From Lentilitoribacter sp039986595 (GTDB taxonomy: Bacteria > Pseudomonadota > Alphaproteobacteria > Rhizobiales > Rhizobiaceae): a stretch of DNA of 64,000 nt. The position numbers and the translations under genes were made by a program. The stretch lies in contig JBDWQJ010000010.1 of assembly GCA_039986595.1 (NCBI GenBank), forward strand, positions 62,001 through 126,000, read 5' to 3'. The notes beneath the pieces were generated by a model. That model was not told where the DNA came from, searched no databases, and was given only the letters and a program-made list of their open reading frames with translations. Shown in pieces: positions 25,292-35,022 of the stretch (its first letter is position 1; each line of letters opens with the position of its first letter).

Positions 25292-26530
25292 GTGAGCCCT
25301 TTAAAGATCGTTGGATTTGTAACTTGTGAAAGTGGAGGAAATCGGGCAGAGCTAGAGCAAAGTTATCAATTGAGGTGTATTTTGCGCGCGAAAAATATTG
25401 TTGAACCATTTTATGCAATGGATGTGTTGTCTGCAGCGAGCAAGGCTGTGCGTGATGGTCATCCCGTTATTTCTATGGCAACCGGGCAGCCCTCGCATAA
25501 AGCACCAAAACGTGCTCTTGAGGCCGCAAAGAGTGCACTTGATATCCAAACCATGGGTTACACGGATGCTGTTGGTATAAGCTCATTGCGAACAGCGATT
25601 TCAAATCACTACCAAGACTATTATGGAGTTGAGGTTAGCCCTGAACGGATCATGGTGACCAACGGATCGTCAGCTGCATTTAACTTGGTTTTCTTAAGTT
25701 TATTTGAGCCTGGTGCCACTATTGCAATTGCAAAACCTGGATATCCCGCATATCGCAACATCTTAAAGGCTTTGAGGCTTAACTGCGTTGAAGTGCAACT
25801 TAGTGCGCAATCAAATTATACGCTTACGCCTGAAGTGCTGGAAGATGCGGAACGCGTTGAAGGTGTTAAAATTGATGGTGTGTTGCTTGCAAGTCCTGCA
25901 AACCCAACCGGTACAGTAACGAGTGAAGCTGATTTGCGCGCTTTGTCGGATTGGTGTGAGGCGAGGGGTACGATCTTTATTTCAGATGAAATATATCATG
26001 GTCTTACTTTTGCAGGTCAAGAAACCACAGCTGCCTCTTTCACCGATAATGCTGTTATCATCAATTCATTTTCCAAGTATTATTGCATGACCGGTTGGCG
26101 CATTGGTTGGATGATATTGCCAGAGCACCTTATTCGGCCCATCGAGTGTTTGGCGCAAAGTATGTATATTTCAGCGCCTGAATTATCGCAGATCGTTGCA
26201 GAAGTGGCATTAACCGAACGCGATGAACTTGATCAGGTTGTTGATGGATATCGCAAGAACAGAGAACTTTTGTTAGATGCATTACCGCGCGTGGGTCTAC
26301 CGCTCAATTCGCCGATGGATGGTGCATTTTACGCCTATGTTGACGTAAGTTCACATTCAAATGACAGTATGGAATTTTCTAAAAAGATGCTGAAAGATAT
26401 TCATGTAGCTGCAGTGCCTGGTCTTGATTTTGATATCAAAGACGGTGCGAAATACATGAGGTTTTCTTATGCGGGATCGCAAAACGATATTGCAGAGGCT
26501 GTCGATCGTTTGGAAAATTGGCTCCGCTAA
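25292..26530 (+). CDS. Class I/II PLP-dependent aminotransferase
   Basis: The frame encodes 412 residues, but the first 25-40 look non-homologous and the real start is uncertain: a TTG at 25370 or the GTG at 25292 are both possible (GGAGG is at 25334-25338). The enzyme core is clear: YTDAVGISSLRTAI, NPTG (204-207), SDEIYHGL (D232, Y235), SFSKYYCMTGWRIGW with the PLP lysine K262 and R270. It is a fold-type I aspartate aminotransferase relative whose amino donor cannot be told. Its location between the M48 gene and rne is conserved in rhizobia. A bidirectional terminator follows. Confidence 0.93.
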   Translation: MSPLKIVGFVTCESGGNRAELEQSYQLRCILRAKNIVEPFYAMDVLSAASKAVRDGHPVISMATGQPSHKAPKRALEAAKSALDIQTMGYTDAVGISSLRTAISNHYQDYYGVEVSPERIMVTNGSSAAFNLVFLSLFEPGATIAIAKPGYPAYRNILKALRLNCVEVQLSAQSNYTLTPEVLEDAERVEGVKIDGVLLASPANPTGTVTSEADLRALSDWCEARGTIFISDEIYHGLTFAGQETTAASFTDNAVIINSFSKYYCMTGWRIGWMILPEHLIRPIECLAQSMYISAPELSQIVAEVALTERDELDQVVDGYRKNRELLLDALPRVGLPLNSPMDGAFYAYVDVSSHSNDSMEFSKKMLKDIHVAAVPGLDFDIKDGAKYMRFSYAGSQNDIAEAVDRLENWLR

Positions 26531-26552
26531 GACATAAAATATTACGGCAAAG

Positions 26553-26585
26553 AAAAAGGCTCAATTTCATCAATTGAGCCTTTTT
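26553..26585. terminator. Bidirectional rho-independent terminator, aminotransferase / rne
   Basis: A perfect 14-base stem (26553-26566 with 26572-26585) with a 5-base loop lies between the convergent aminotransferase and rne genes. Eight Ts (26581-26588) follow on the plus strand and a T-run exists on the minus strand as well. Confidence 0.9.
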
Positions 26586-26597
26586 TTTCATGTGGCC

Positions 26598-29500
26598 TTA
26601 GCCTTTAAAGGCTCGTCGCCACCAGCCCGTCTTTTTGGCCGCACCATCGGCCTCTTCACCTGATTTGGAAGATGTAACAACAGGTTCAGAAGCAATAGCA
26701 TCTAGATTAGTGCGAGACCCTCTGCTTGGTTTTGCAGGTTCTGAACTTATTTCAGAACTTTCCGAGACGGCCGCTGCTGCAACGACAGGAGTTGCAGAAG
26801 AACTTGACGCATCAGTTGGTTCCGCGCTTGGTACTTCTTTCTGCTCAGGAGCTGTGTCTTTCAGCGTTTCTACGGCTTCGTCATTGCTTGTTTTTTTACT
26901 TCTGCGGCGACGTGGTTTCTTAGGCTGTTCATCTGAAGTGGCTGCTTCCGGTTCTGCAGATGTTTCTGCAGGGGCAGTTTCACCTGAAGCCGGTTCAGCT
27001 GGATTTTCAGCCGTAACGTCTTGTGATGCACCGGTTCCAACAGTTTCTAATACGCCTTCGCGATCCGTTGTTTCAGTTACCGCATCTTCACGTTCGCGGT
27101 TTTTGCGTCCACCACGTTTTCCGCGGCGGCGACGTTTTTTCGGACGTCCATCTTCATCATCTGATAGTTGTTGTTCGTCCGAACCATCTTTTGCATCATC
27201 AGAACCGTTTTCACCTTCATTATCAGAAGATTGCTGTTCAGACTGTTCATCACCAGATGCATTATTTTCATCATCTTGGTTATGGTTATCCTGCGAATTC
27301 CCGCGTCCACGACGACGACGGCGACGACGCTTCTTACGAGGTTGTTCGTCCTCATCAGTATCTTCGTCTGTATGTTCACGAATAACTTGTTCAGAGGTGT
27401 CCATCATCTCAGAGTCGGCTTCACCGTAGGATGATACAGCTGTCTGCTCTGGAACAACCTTAGCCGTTTTGGTGCTTAGGGGACCTTTTTCAACAAAGAA
27501 GTCCTGGCTTGCGATTGATGCGTCCACATTAAATGAAATTGTAACACCAAAACGCTGCTCAAGTTCGGTGAGTGTATCGCGCTTCTGATTGAGAATATAA
27601 AGTGCGATATCAGAGTTGGATCTCACGTTTACATCATTGCGCGGTGATTTAAGAAGTTGTTCTTCAATGGCGCGTAAAATGTGCAAGGCAAGTGAGGAGT
27701 CTGAACGCACATGACCACGACCCTCACAATGGGCACAAACTGCTGTTGTGCTTTCAAGAACACTTGCACGAATACGCTGACGTGACATTTCAAGCAAACC
27801 AAAGTGGGAAATACGTCCAACCTGAATGCGAGCTCTGTCATGTTTGAGGCAGTCTTTTAAACGTTTTTCAACCGCGCGGTTGTTGCGTTTTTCTTCCATA
27901 TCGATGAAATCGATCACTACAAGCCCGGCCAAATCACGCAATCTTAATTGGCGAGATACTTCTTCTGCAGCTTCTAAGTTTGTTGCCAGGGCAGTGTCTT
28001 CAATCGAACTCTCGCGTGTTGAACGGCCAGAGTTCACATCGACAGCCACCAAAGCTTCGGTTTGGTTTATAATGAGATAACCACCAGATTTGAGTGTCAC
28101 TTGCGGTGACATCATTTGATCTAGCTGCGCTTCTATTCCGTTGTTGACGAAGATAGGGCGTGTACCACGATATGGCTGAACCACTTTTGCATGGCTTGGC
28201 ATGAGCATCTTCATGAAGTCTTTCGCTTCACGATACCCGTCTTCGCCTGATACGATCACTTCGCCAATATCTTTGTTGTAAAGATCGCGCACTGATCGCT
28301 TAATCAAGCTGCCTTCTTCGTAAACAAGACATGGTGCTGTGGAATTAAGGGTCAAATTGCGGACATTTTCCCACAAACGCATTAGATATTCAAAATCACG
28401 GCGAATTTCTGTTTTGGTACGGCTAGCTCCAGCTGTACGTAAAATAACGCCCATGCCCTGAGGCACTTCTAATTCACGAGCGACTTCTTTTAGACGCTTA
28501 CGATCCTGGACGTTTGTGATTTTGCGAGAAATCCCGCCGCCACGTGCTGTGTTTGGCATAAGAACTGAATATCGACCAGCCAGTGACATATATGTCGTTA
28601 GCGCTGCGCCTTTATTGCCGCGTTCTTCTTTAACGATTTGAACAAGCAGAATTTGGCGACGTTTGATGACTTCCTGAATGCGATACTGCTTTCGTGTTTT
28701 ACGGGGTGCAGCAGGCACTTCTTCTAATGCATCGTCAGATCCAATGTTTTCAACATTGTTATCATCATCGTCTTCATTTTCTGAATTGTCTGTTTCCGTG
28801 ACTTCAGGCTCTACCTTTTTGGTTTTACGAGAACGAGATCTACGACGTTTTTTCGGCTTTTCTTCAGTTTCTTCCGAGTTTTCTTGTGAAGTGCTATCTT
28901 CAGAGGTTGCAGCAGTTTGTGCCTCGTCAGCTGAACTGTCTGCTTCAGTTTTTTCTGCCGTATCTGACGCTACTGCAGCATTAGTTACATTGCCATCTTC
29001 AGACTTTACATCGTTGTCGGATGTTTCAGATGTTGGTTGTTCTGGTGCAGGCTCAGAAATTTCATCGTCTGTTTCAACCATCGCAGCCATTGTATCAGGT
29101 TTTGTATCTGGCTTTGTATCTGGCTTGTCTTCATCTGATGCAGGTTCCGCGTCATCTGTTGACGTTTGGCTTTCAACAACATCACTTGATGATTCAGGGG
29201 ATTCAATTGCAGCTTGCGCGACTGTATCAACATCGTCACTTGTGGCTTCAGAACCTTGTTCTGTCTCAGCACTTTGCTCGGCTTCTGTATCTGGTTCCGC
29301 TTTTTTACGACGTGTGCGGCGTTTCTTTGGCTTAGGCTTTTCCTCAGTTTCGACTTCTGCGTCTGTCTTAACTTCAGATGCTGCCTGCGTATTTGTGTCC
29401 TCGTCAGAAGCTTGTGATGCGGCTTCTTCATTATCGGACGCATTATCATTTGCATCATCATCATTGTCATCAGCAGCAGCCTCTGCCGCTTCTGCTTCCA

Positions 29501-29768
29501 ATAATGCCTGACGATCGGCTAATGGAATTTGGTAATAGTCTGGGTGAATTTCCGAAAATGCAAGGAAACCATGGCGATTTCCGCCATAATCAACGAATGC
29601 TGCCTGCAACGAGGGTTCAACTCGCGTTACTTTGGCTAAATAGATGTTTCCGCGCAGCTGTTTCTTATGCTGCGATTCAAAATCAAATTCCTCTATCCGG
29701 TTTCCACGTACGACGACGACGCGTGTCTCTTCTTCATGAGACGCGTCAATAAGCATTTTGTCTGCCAT
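26598..29768 (-). CDS. rne: Ribonuclease E
   Basis: Start at the ATG at 29768 (MADKMLIDASHEEETRV), 11 bases after GAGGAG; eight upstream in-frame residues are rejected. The 1056-residue enzyme has the RNase E/G core: an S1 domain starting RGNIYLAKVTRV, the metal site in LVAVDVNSGR and VVIDFIDM, RISHFGLLEMSRQR, and the zinc-link CAHCEGRGH. The S1 domain is split by an acidic, low-complexity insert of about 275 residues (about 87-362) with two basic KKRR patches and a PDTKPDTKPDT repeat. The C-terminal third is disordered, acidic with arginine blocks, and ends GWWRRAFKG. It starts mRNA decay and processes rRNA and tRNA. Confidence 0.97.
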   Translation of the reverse strand: MADKMLIDASHEEETRVVVVRGNRIEEFDFESQHKKQLRGNIYLAKVTRVEPSLQAAFVDYGGNRHGFLAFSEIHPDYYQIPLADRQALLEAEAAEAAADDNDDDANDNASDNEEAASQASDEDTNTQAASEVKTDAEVETEEKPKPKKRRTRRKKAEPDTEAEQSAETEQGSEATSDDVDTVAQAAIESPESSSDVVESQTSTDDAEPASDEDKPDTKPDTKPDTMAAMVETDDEISEPAPEQPTSETSDNDVKSEDGNVTNAAVASDTAEKTEADSSADEAQTAATSEDSTSQENSEETEEKPKKRRRSRSRKTKKVEPEVTETDNSENEDDDDNNVENIGSDDALEEVPAAPRKTRKQYRIQEVIKRRQILLVQIVKEERGNKGAALTTYMSLAGRYSVLMPNTARGGGISRKITNVQDRKRLKEVARELEVPQGMGVILRTAGASRTKTEIRRDFEYLMRLWENVRNLTLNSTAPCLVYEEGSLIKRSVRDLYNKDIGEVIVSGEDGYREAKDFMKMLMPSHAKVVQPYRGTRPIFVNNGIEAQLDQMMSPQVTLKSGGYLIINQTEALVAVDVNSGRSTRESSIEDTALATNLEAAEEVSRQLRLRDLAGLVVIDFIDMEEKRNNRAVEKRLKDCLKHDRARIQVGRISHFGLLEMSRQRIRASVLESTTAVCAHCEGRGHVRSDSSLALHILRAIEEQLLKSPRNDVNVRSNSDIALYILNQKRDTLTELEQRFGVTISFNVDASIASQDFFVEKGPLSTKTAKVVPEQTAVSSYGEADSEMMDTSEQVIREHTDEDTDEDEQPRKKRRRRRRRGRGNSQDNHNQDDENNASGDEQSEQQSSDNEGENGSDDAKDGSDEQQLSDDEDGRPKKRRRRGKRGGRKNREREDAVTETTDREGVLETVGTGASQDVTAENPAEPASGETAPAETSAEPEAATSDEQPKKPRRRRSKKTSNDEAVETLKDTAPEQKEVPSAEPTDASSSSATPVVAAAAVSESSEISSEPAKPSRGSRTNLDAIASEPVVTSSKSGEEADGAAKKTGWWRRAFKG

Positions 29769-30548
29769 TGAATTGTTTGCTCCTCGGCACAAACTGACCG
29801 CACACTATTTCCAGGAGGGTCTAAGACCTCAAATGCATAGTGGTTGGATGGTTTTGTGCCGGATGTTGAACGCGGGCTTGGGAAAATACCAGTTAATGCA
29901 CGAGCAGCGTCGAAAGGAGTGACGTTTTTAATCACGTTCCCCGTTGCGCTTGCTGGTGTTCTTATCATTAACATCTTAGGTTTAACGCCCGCATTTATAC
30001 TCTAATTAGCTTTGATGCAGATGCGATTGCATCGCTCACAAAGCCGATGACTTGGCCATTTCTAAAGGCCGGTGATCAAAATCACCTTATTAAAACGGCG
30101 CATATTCGCCGATATTTTAGCGGTTCAGCATCAAAGTGAATGCGTACCGAAATCTTTCTCGTTTCATCTCAATATTTGCCGCAAATCCCGCATCATTTGT
30201 GGAATTAGATCAAATATATCAGGCTTTTACTCTGTAAAGACGTCGGGCGAATAACACAGATCACTGTCCTGAAATCCAGGCAATTAGTGATGAACTGTTG
30301 ATTCTACCCCGTCGAAGTTCCACCTATGATCGTTGTAATCGTTCGATTACGATGATGCAAGCATAAACGGTAATTCGCATTCTGCTTTGTATAATCGGCA
30401 AATCGATGTGCCCTTATATATTGGGCTTTATTTCGTATATTCAAATTCATACAATTTGGATAATGCCTTGCAATTGCCGCCTTTATCTCAATAAACGATC
30501 AGAATACTTATGAAATATTGATTCTTGCGATGCGCAAAAGGACTGAAC
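29769..30548. promoter_or_regulatory. 780-base divergent region between rne and amiC
   Basis: No convincing gene lies here. The part next to rne is probably a long 5' leader; RNase E leaders are known autoregulation targets in other bacteria. Two perfect inverted repeats are visible: GGTGAT-caaa-ATCACC (30071-30086) and GTAATCG-tt-CGATTAC (30335-30350). The amiC side is AT-rich and should hold its promoter. The inverted repeats could be leader hairpins or operators; their roles are unknown. Confidence 0.5.
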
Positions 30549-31802
30549 GTGCAGCCGAACTTGATTAAATATAGATGTTTTTGGCAAATGCCTATGTTTT
30601 TGTTTTGTTTGACTATTTTCGCTGTCTTAAACACTGTTTCGTTCGTGATTGCGCAAGACAACTCAAATATTGCCTACAGTGCCCGTATTGTTGGAGATAA
30701 TGAACGCGCCCGTATTTTGGTAGATTTTAATCAAGAACCAAAATTTAAAATTCGGTATTTGGCAAATCCAAATCGGATTATCTTGGACCTTGATAATACA
30801 AAACTTGCATTTGAAGACGAGCAACTCACAGCAAGGGGAATTTTGTCAGAAATCCGATATGGCATCATGTCAGAAGATAAATCGCGTATCATTTTTTCAT
30901 TAAAAACACCCGCAGTATTAGAAGATCAGCAATTACAAACGCTTGAGGGTGAAACATACCGTCTGGTGATGGATATCAATATTTCAGAGCAAGATGATTT
31001 TGATGCTGTCATCAAAGAGCAGGATTGGGACGTGGTTGAAAACGACCCGATAAGCGATGAGGGCGTTGATAAGAGCAGCCGTATAAGAGTTTCAGAAAGT
31101 AAAAATTCGGATAAATTTGTTCTTGTGCTTGATGCCGGCCATGGCGGCATTGATGGTGGTGCTGAAGGGCGCAACGGAGCTATTGAAAAAGATATCACGC
31201 TTAATTTTGTCAATGACCTTCAAGAGGCATTTGCTGAGTATGATGACATTGAACTTTTACTAACGCGGGACAGCGATAAATTCATGTCTCTATCGGCAAG
31301 GGTGCAAATAGCACGTGAAGCTGAAGCTGATTTGCTTATATCAATACATGCAGACTCAATTCGTCAAAGGTCTCTGCGAGGTGCATCTATTTATACGTTA
31401 TCGCGTGAGGCTTCCGATGAATTTGCGTCAAACTTGGCAGATGCAGAAAATTTAACCGACGTTCTAGCTGGATTGCATATTGAGGATGCGCCTGATGACG
31501 TAACAGAGATTTTGGTTGATTTAGCGCGCCGCGAAACGCAGGGTTTTTCTGATGTTATGGCAGATCGCATTGTGGATGATTTTAAAGGGCAAATCCGTCT
31601 GATCAATAATCCTCATAGACGTGCCGGATTTCGCGTTTTGATTGCGCCTGATGTTCCGTCTGTTCTGATTGAGTTAGGGTTTTTGTCCAATTTGACCGAT
31701 GAAAAACTACTGACCGATCCTAAATGGCGTGAAAAAACAACAAAATTGCTCGCAAAATCGATTTCAGAATATCAAAAAGCTATATTGCGTGATCGAAAGT
31801 AG
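30549..31802 (+). CDS. amiC: N-acetylmuramoyl-L-alanine amidase with AMIN domain
   Basis: I choose GTG at 30549, six bases after AAAGGA; a TTG eight codons upstream is less likely. The 417-residue protein has a hydrophobic export segment (MFLFCLTIFAVLNTVSFVIA), an AMIN domain (RARILVDFNQEPKFKIRYL ... RIILDLDNT) for septal targeting, and an Amidase_3 domain with zinc residues in DAGHGGIDGG, NGAIEKDI and ISIHADS. It cleaves the bond between muramic acid and L-alanine during daughter-cell separation. In many relatives a penicillin-binding protein follows; here a type I secretion pair follows instead. The symbol follows the family name and is not proof of orthology. Confidence 0.93.
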   Translation: MQPNLIKYRCFWQMPMFLFCLTIFAVLNTVSFVIAQDNSNIAYSARIVGDNERARILVDFNQEPKFKIRYLANPNRIILDLDNTKLAFEDEQLTARGILSEIRYGIMSEDKSRIIFSLKTPAVLEDQQLQTLEGETYRLVMDINISEQDDFDAVIKEQDWDVVENDPISDEGVDKSSRIRVSESKNSDKFVLVLDAGHGGIDGGAEGRNGAIEKDITLNFVNDLQEAFAEYDDIELLLTRDSDKFMSLSARVQIAREAEADLLISIHADSIRQRSLRGASIYTLSREASDEFASNLADAENLTDVLAGLHIEDAPDDVTEILVDLARRETQGFSDVMADRIVDDFKGQIRLINNPHRRAGFRVLIAPDVPSVLIELGFLSNLTDEKLLTDPKWREKTTKLLAKSISEYQKAILRDRK

Positions 31803-31944
31803 ACGTTTTTTCGTAAGACTCATTCAAAACGCGATAAATCTGATTACTCCTGTTTAACTATTTGAACTCTCGATGCTTTACTCTAATTGGTTGAATTAGT
31901 AGTGTATTTATAACAATTATAACAAAAATACGAAATGATATTAT

Positions 31945-33651
31945 ATGGCTGAGCCGCGCTCCCTTATTCAAAAAAGTTTCAAATCACTCACTCCGACTTA
32001 TATCGGCGTGGGGCTTTTAAGCTTGGTCATTAATCTGCTCATGCTCACAGGCCCGTTATATATGTTGCAGATATATGATCGCGTACTTGCTAGCGGTTCG
32101 GTGCCCACACTTTTGGTCATTTCGGTATTCGCATTGGGAATGTTCATTTTCTATGGTGTTTTGGATGGGTTAAGGCAACGTATTTTAGCACGCATTGGTT
32201 CATGGCTCGATGCCAAACTCACAGCTTCTGTGTTTGATTTATCAACTGCACTTCCATTGGTGTTAGGGCCGGAAGCTTCAAAAGTAAGACCGGTACAAGA
32301 CTTAGATACAATCCGTAATTTTATGTCAGGTCCAGGGCCATCTGCGATGTTTGATATCCCTTGGTTGCCAGTTTATTTGGGCTTAGTTTACCTATTTCAC
32401 CCGGTTTTGGGCAATATAGCGCTTGCTGGCGTGATCATTATTTTCGTACTTATTTTGCTCAAAGAATATGTTTCTAGCAAACCGGCAAGGGATTTAGTTG
32501 CGGCATCGGCTGAGCGCCAACGGCTTATCGAACATGGGCGCGTTAACGCAGAAGCTATCCAAGCAATGGGTATGATGAATGCGTTAAAGACGCGATGGGA
32601 AGAAAAAAATAGTGAGTTTTTGAACGCATCACAAAATTCATCTGATAGCGGTGCTAACTTTGGATCTTTTGTAAGGACAATCAGAATGATCCTGCAATCC
32701 GCCATGCTGGGTGTTGGGGCTTATTATGCAATTTTGCAGGAAATTTCTCCGGGTGTCATGATCGCAGCCTCTATCATGACAACGCGTGCTTTTGCACCCG
32801 TTGAACAAGCGATCGGGCAGTGGCCTTTATTTGTGAGTGCGCGTCAATCTCGTCAGAGGCTCAGCGATCTCTTATCGATGCGCCAAAACAACGATGACGT
32901 CATGAATTTACCGATCCCAACTAAATTGCTCACCGTTGGAAACTTGTCTTGCGGCCCTGCTGGATTGAAAAAGGTCGTGGTTCAAAATATCTCGTTTGAA
33001 TTATCCGCTGGCGATGGACTTGGAATAATTGGTCCATCTGGTTCAGGGAAATCAACATTAGCGCGTGCATTGGTAGGGGTTACGACAATTGCTAGAGGTG
33101 CGGTGAGATTTGACGGCTCAAAGCTTGACCAGTGGGCGATGTCCCGCTGGGGTGAGATCATTGGGTATTTGCCACAGGATATACAATTATTTGACGGCAC
33201 AGTGTCTGAAAATATATCGCGTTTTTCGTTAGATGCTGATGCTGACAAAATTCGTGAAGCCGCAAGTCTTGCAAATGTGCATGAACTAATTGCAGCGTTG
33301 CCGGATGGGTATAATACAGTTATTGGAAAATCAGGATTTGCAATGTCCGCAGGACAGCAGCAACGTATTGCGTTTGCAAGGGCGATTTACGGCAAGCCGT
33401 TTTTAATTGTTTTAGATGAACCAAATTCAAATCTTGATGCAGAAGGCGAGCATGCACTCACCAATGCAATTGTGAAATTGCGTAAAGCAGGTTCGATTGT
33501 CATTGTTATCGCCCATCGACCTAGCGCGATTGCTGCGGTTGATAAAATACTGATGGTGGATAAGGGCATGACAAAAGCCTTTGGTCCAAAAGCTGATGTG
33601 ATGGCAAAGGTCGTTGCTGCTGTTCCTGATCAAAAAGGTGCATCGAAATGA
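31945..33651 (+). CDS. Type I secretion system permease/ATPase (PrtD-like)
   Basis: A 568-residue ABC exporter with an N-terminal membrane domain of about six spans and a C-terminal ATPase: Walker A GPSGSGKSTLARAL, Q-loop LPQDIQLFDGTVSENI, signature MSAGQQQRIAFARA, Walker B FLIVLDEPNSNLD, H-loop AHRPSA. It lacks a C39 peptidase-like N-terminal domain, so it belongs with PrtD/AprD/HasD rather than HlyB. Such exporters move RTX-type or HasA-type substrates with a C-terminal signal straight to the outside. Its stop overlaps the adaptor start by four bases (ATGA). No RTX substrate and no TolC-type channel gene are seen nearby. Confidence 0.95.
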   Translation: MAEPRSLIQKSFKSLTPTYIGVGLLSLVINLLMLTGPLYMLQIYDRVLASGSVPTLLVISVFALGMFIFYGVLDGLRQRILARIGSWLDAKLTASVFDLSTALPLVLGPEASKVRPVQDLDTIRNFMSGPGPSAMFDIPWLPVYLGLVYLFHPVLGNIALAGVIIIFVLILLKEYVSSKPARDLVAASAERQRLIEHGRVNAEAIQAMGMMNALKTRWEEKNSEFLNASQNSSDSGANFGSFVRTIRMILQSAMLGVGAYYAILQEISPGVMIAASIMTTRAFAPVEQAIGQWPLFVSARQSRQRLSDLLSMRQNNDDVMNLPIPTKLLTVGNLSCGPAGLKKVVVQNISFELSAGDGLGIIGPSGSGKSTLARALVGVTTIARGAVRFDGSKLDQWAMSRWGEIIGYLPQDIQLFDGTVSENISRFSLDADADKIREAASLANVHELIAALPDGYNTVIGKSGFAMSAGQQQRIAFARAIYGKPFLIVLDEPNSNLDAEGEHALTNAIVKLRKAGSIVIVIAHRPSAIAAVDKILMVDKGMTKAFGPKADVMAKVVAAVPDQKGASK

Positions 33652-34943
33652 CCTTTACTAACCAAATTAAATCAAGTGTTCACCGGCATATGCTTGTTAG
33701 TTTACTCATCATAGGAGTTCTATTGGGTGGCATTGGATCATGGGCATATTTTACTGAAATTAGTGGTGCGGTCGTTGCATCGGGTAATGTGGTCGTTGAA
33801 ACTAATACGCGCCAAGTTCAGCACCAAGAAGGCGGTATCGTTAAATCCATCTTCGTTAAAAATGGCGATGTGATAGAGGCGGGTGATCTTTTAATCCGTC
33901 TGGATGATACCATTACAAACGCCAATTTGTCAGTCATTATTAAGCAGCTGATAGAACTTTACGCACAGGAAGCGCGATTGATTGCCGAACAGCAGGGTAT
34001 TGAACAAATCGTATTTGCAGATAATGGTTTTGATGAAGAAGAGCAAAAAGATATTCGTGACAGCCAAGTTGGATTGTTTAATGCGCGAAAGAATAGTTTG
34101 GATGGTAAACGTCAGCAGCTTCGTGAGCAGATTGTTCAATTTCAAAGTAAAATTACTGGGCTTGAAGCCCAGCGAGAAGCTAAAATAAAAGAGACGCAGA
34201 TCGTTGAAGATGAACTTGCAAATCTTGATGATCTTTTGGGACAGCAGCTTGTATCTGCAAGTCGCGTAACAGTGCTTAATCGGGACATTGTCCAGCTTCG
34301 TGGTGAAATTGGTGGATTTACCTCTGATATTGCACAGACAAAAGAAGCGATCAGCGAGCGTAATATTCAAATCCTACAGCTCGACGAAGAGTTTTTGGCA
34401 AGTGTCTTGCAAGAAATTCAAGACGTTCGCTCGCAAATTGGGAAACTCGAGGAGCAAAAGATCGCTGCTGATGATGAATTACGGCGTATCGATATTATTG
34501 CGCCTTTGGGTGGTTTTGTGCACAATTTGTCTGTCACTACAATTGGCGGAGTACTCGGTCCGCGGGATGTCGCAATGTCCATCGTTCCAAAAGATGACCT
34601 TTTGGTTGTGGAAGCGCAAATTGAGCCGATCAATATTGACCAAATTTCGCTAGATCAAAATGCACGTATCCGATTGCCAAGCTTTGACCAACGCACAACG
34701 CCTGAGCTGAATGCAAAGGTCGAGACAATCTCGGCTGACTTGCTAAGGGATGAGGCAACTGGAGTTCAATATTACAAGGTCCGTCTAAAAATTTCAGAAG
34801 CGGAAATAGATAAACTAGATGGTAAATCGCTTGTTCCAGGTATGCCGGTTGAAACATTTATTCAGACAGATAAACGAACGGTGATGTCTTATCTGCTCAA
34901 ACCGATAAGGGATCAAATCTCTCATGCAATGAGAGAACGGTAA
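33648..34943 (+). CDS. Type I secretion periplasmic adaptor (HlyD/PrtE-like)
   Basis: A 431-residue membrane-fusion protein. It has a short cytoplasmic start, one span at about 15-37 (LVSLLIIGVLLGGIGSWAYF), a lipoyl-like half-motif (GGIVKSIFVKNGDVIEAGDLLIRLDD), a long coiled-coil hairpin (about 90-275) and the returning beta-barrel (IIAPLGGFVHNLSV). The ending is the HlyD C-terminal block (VPGMPVETFIQTDKRTVMSYLLKPI). It bridges the inner-membrane ABC exporter to an outer-membrane TolC-type channel. It is coupled to the exporter gene and followed by a terminator. Confidence 0.95.
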   Translation: MTFTNQIKSSVHRHMLVSLLIIGVLLGGIGSWAYFTEISGAVVASGNVVVETNTRQVQHQEGGIVKSIFVKNGDVIEAGDLLIRLDDTITNANLSVIIKQLIELYAQEARLIAEQQGIEQIVFADNGFDEEEQKDIRDSQVGLFNARKNSLDGKRQQLREQIVQFQSKITGLEAQREAKIKETQIVEDELANLDDLLGQQLVSASRVTVLNRDIVQLRGEIGGFTSDIAQTKEAISERNIQILQLDEEFLASVLQEIQDVRSQIGKLEEQKIAADDELRRIDIIAPLGGFVHNLSVTTIGGVLGPRDVAMSIVPKDDLLVVEAQIEPINIDQISLDQNARIRLPSFDQRTTPELNAKVETISADLLRDEATGVQYYKVRLKISEAEIDKLDGKSLVPGMPVETFIQTDKRTVMSYLLKPIRDQISHAMRER

Positions 34944-34978
34944 TCAGATAACTTATAAAAGACATTGAGAATAGAAAG

Positions 34979-35007
34979 GCCCGGGAAGAAAAGGATCAAT
35001 CCCGGGC
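34979..35007. terminator. Rho-independent terminator, T1SS operon / TRAP gene
   Basis: A 7-base GC stem GCCCGGG / CCCGGGC (34979-34985 with 35001-35007), then six Ts on the plus strand, lies between the convergent T1SS adaptor and TRAP permease genes. Confidence 0.85.
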
Positions 35008-35022
35008 TTTTTTAGAATCTAG

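Noticed and set aside
27300..27340. Short repeats in rne resembling a repeat array
   Set aside because: The CGACGACG-type repetition encodes an arginine block in RNase E and lacks spacers; it is not a CRISPR array or mobile repeat.
26635..29511. Several long plus-strand open frames opposite rne (up to about 277 codons)
   Set aside because: They are shadows of the low-complexity acidic/basic rne sequence: serine/valine-rich translations with no domain, start site or promoter of their own.
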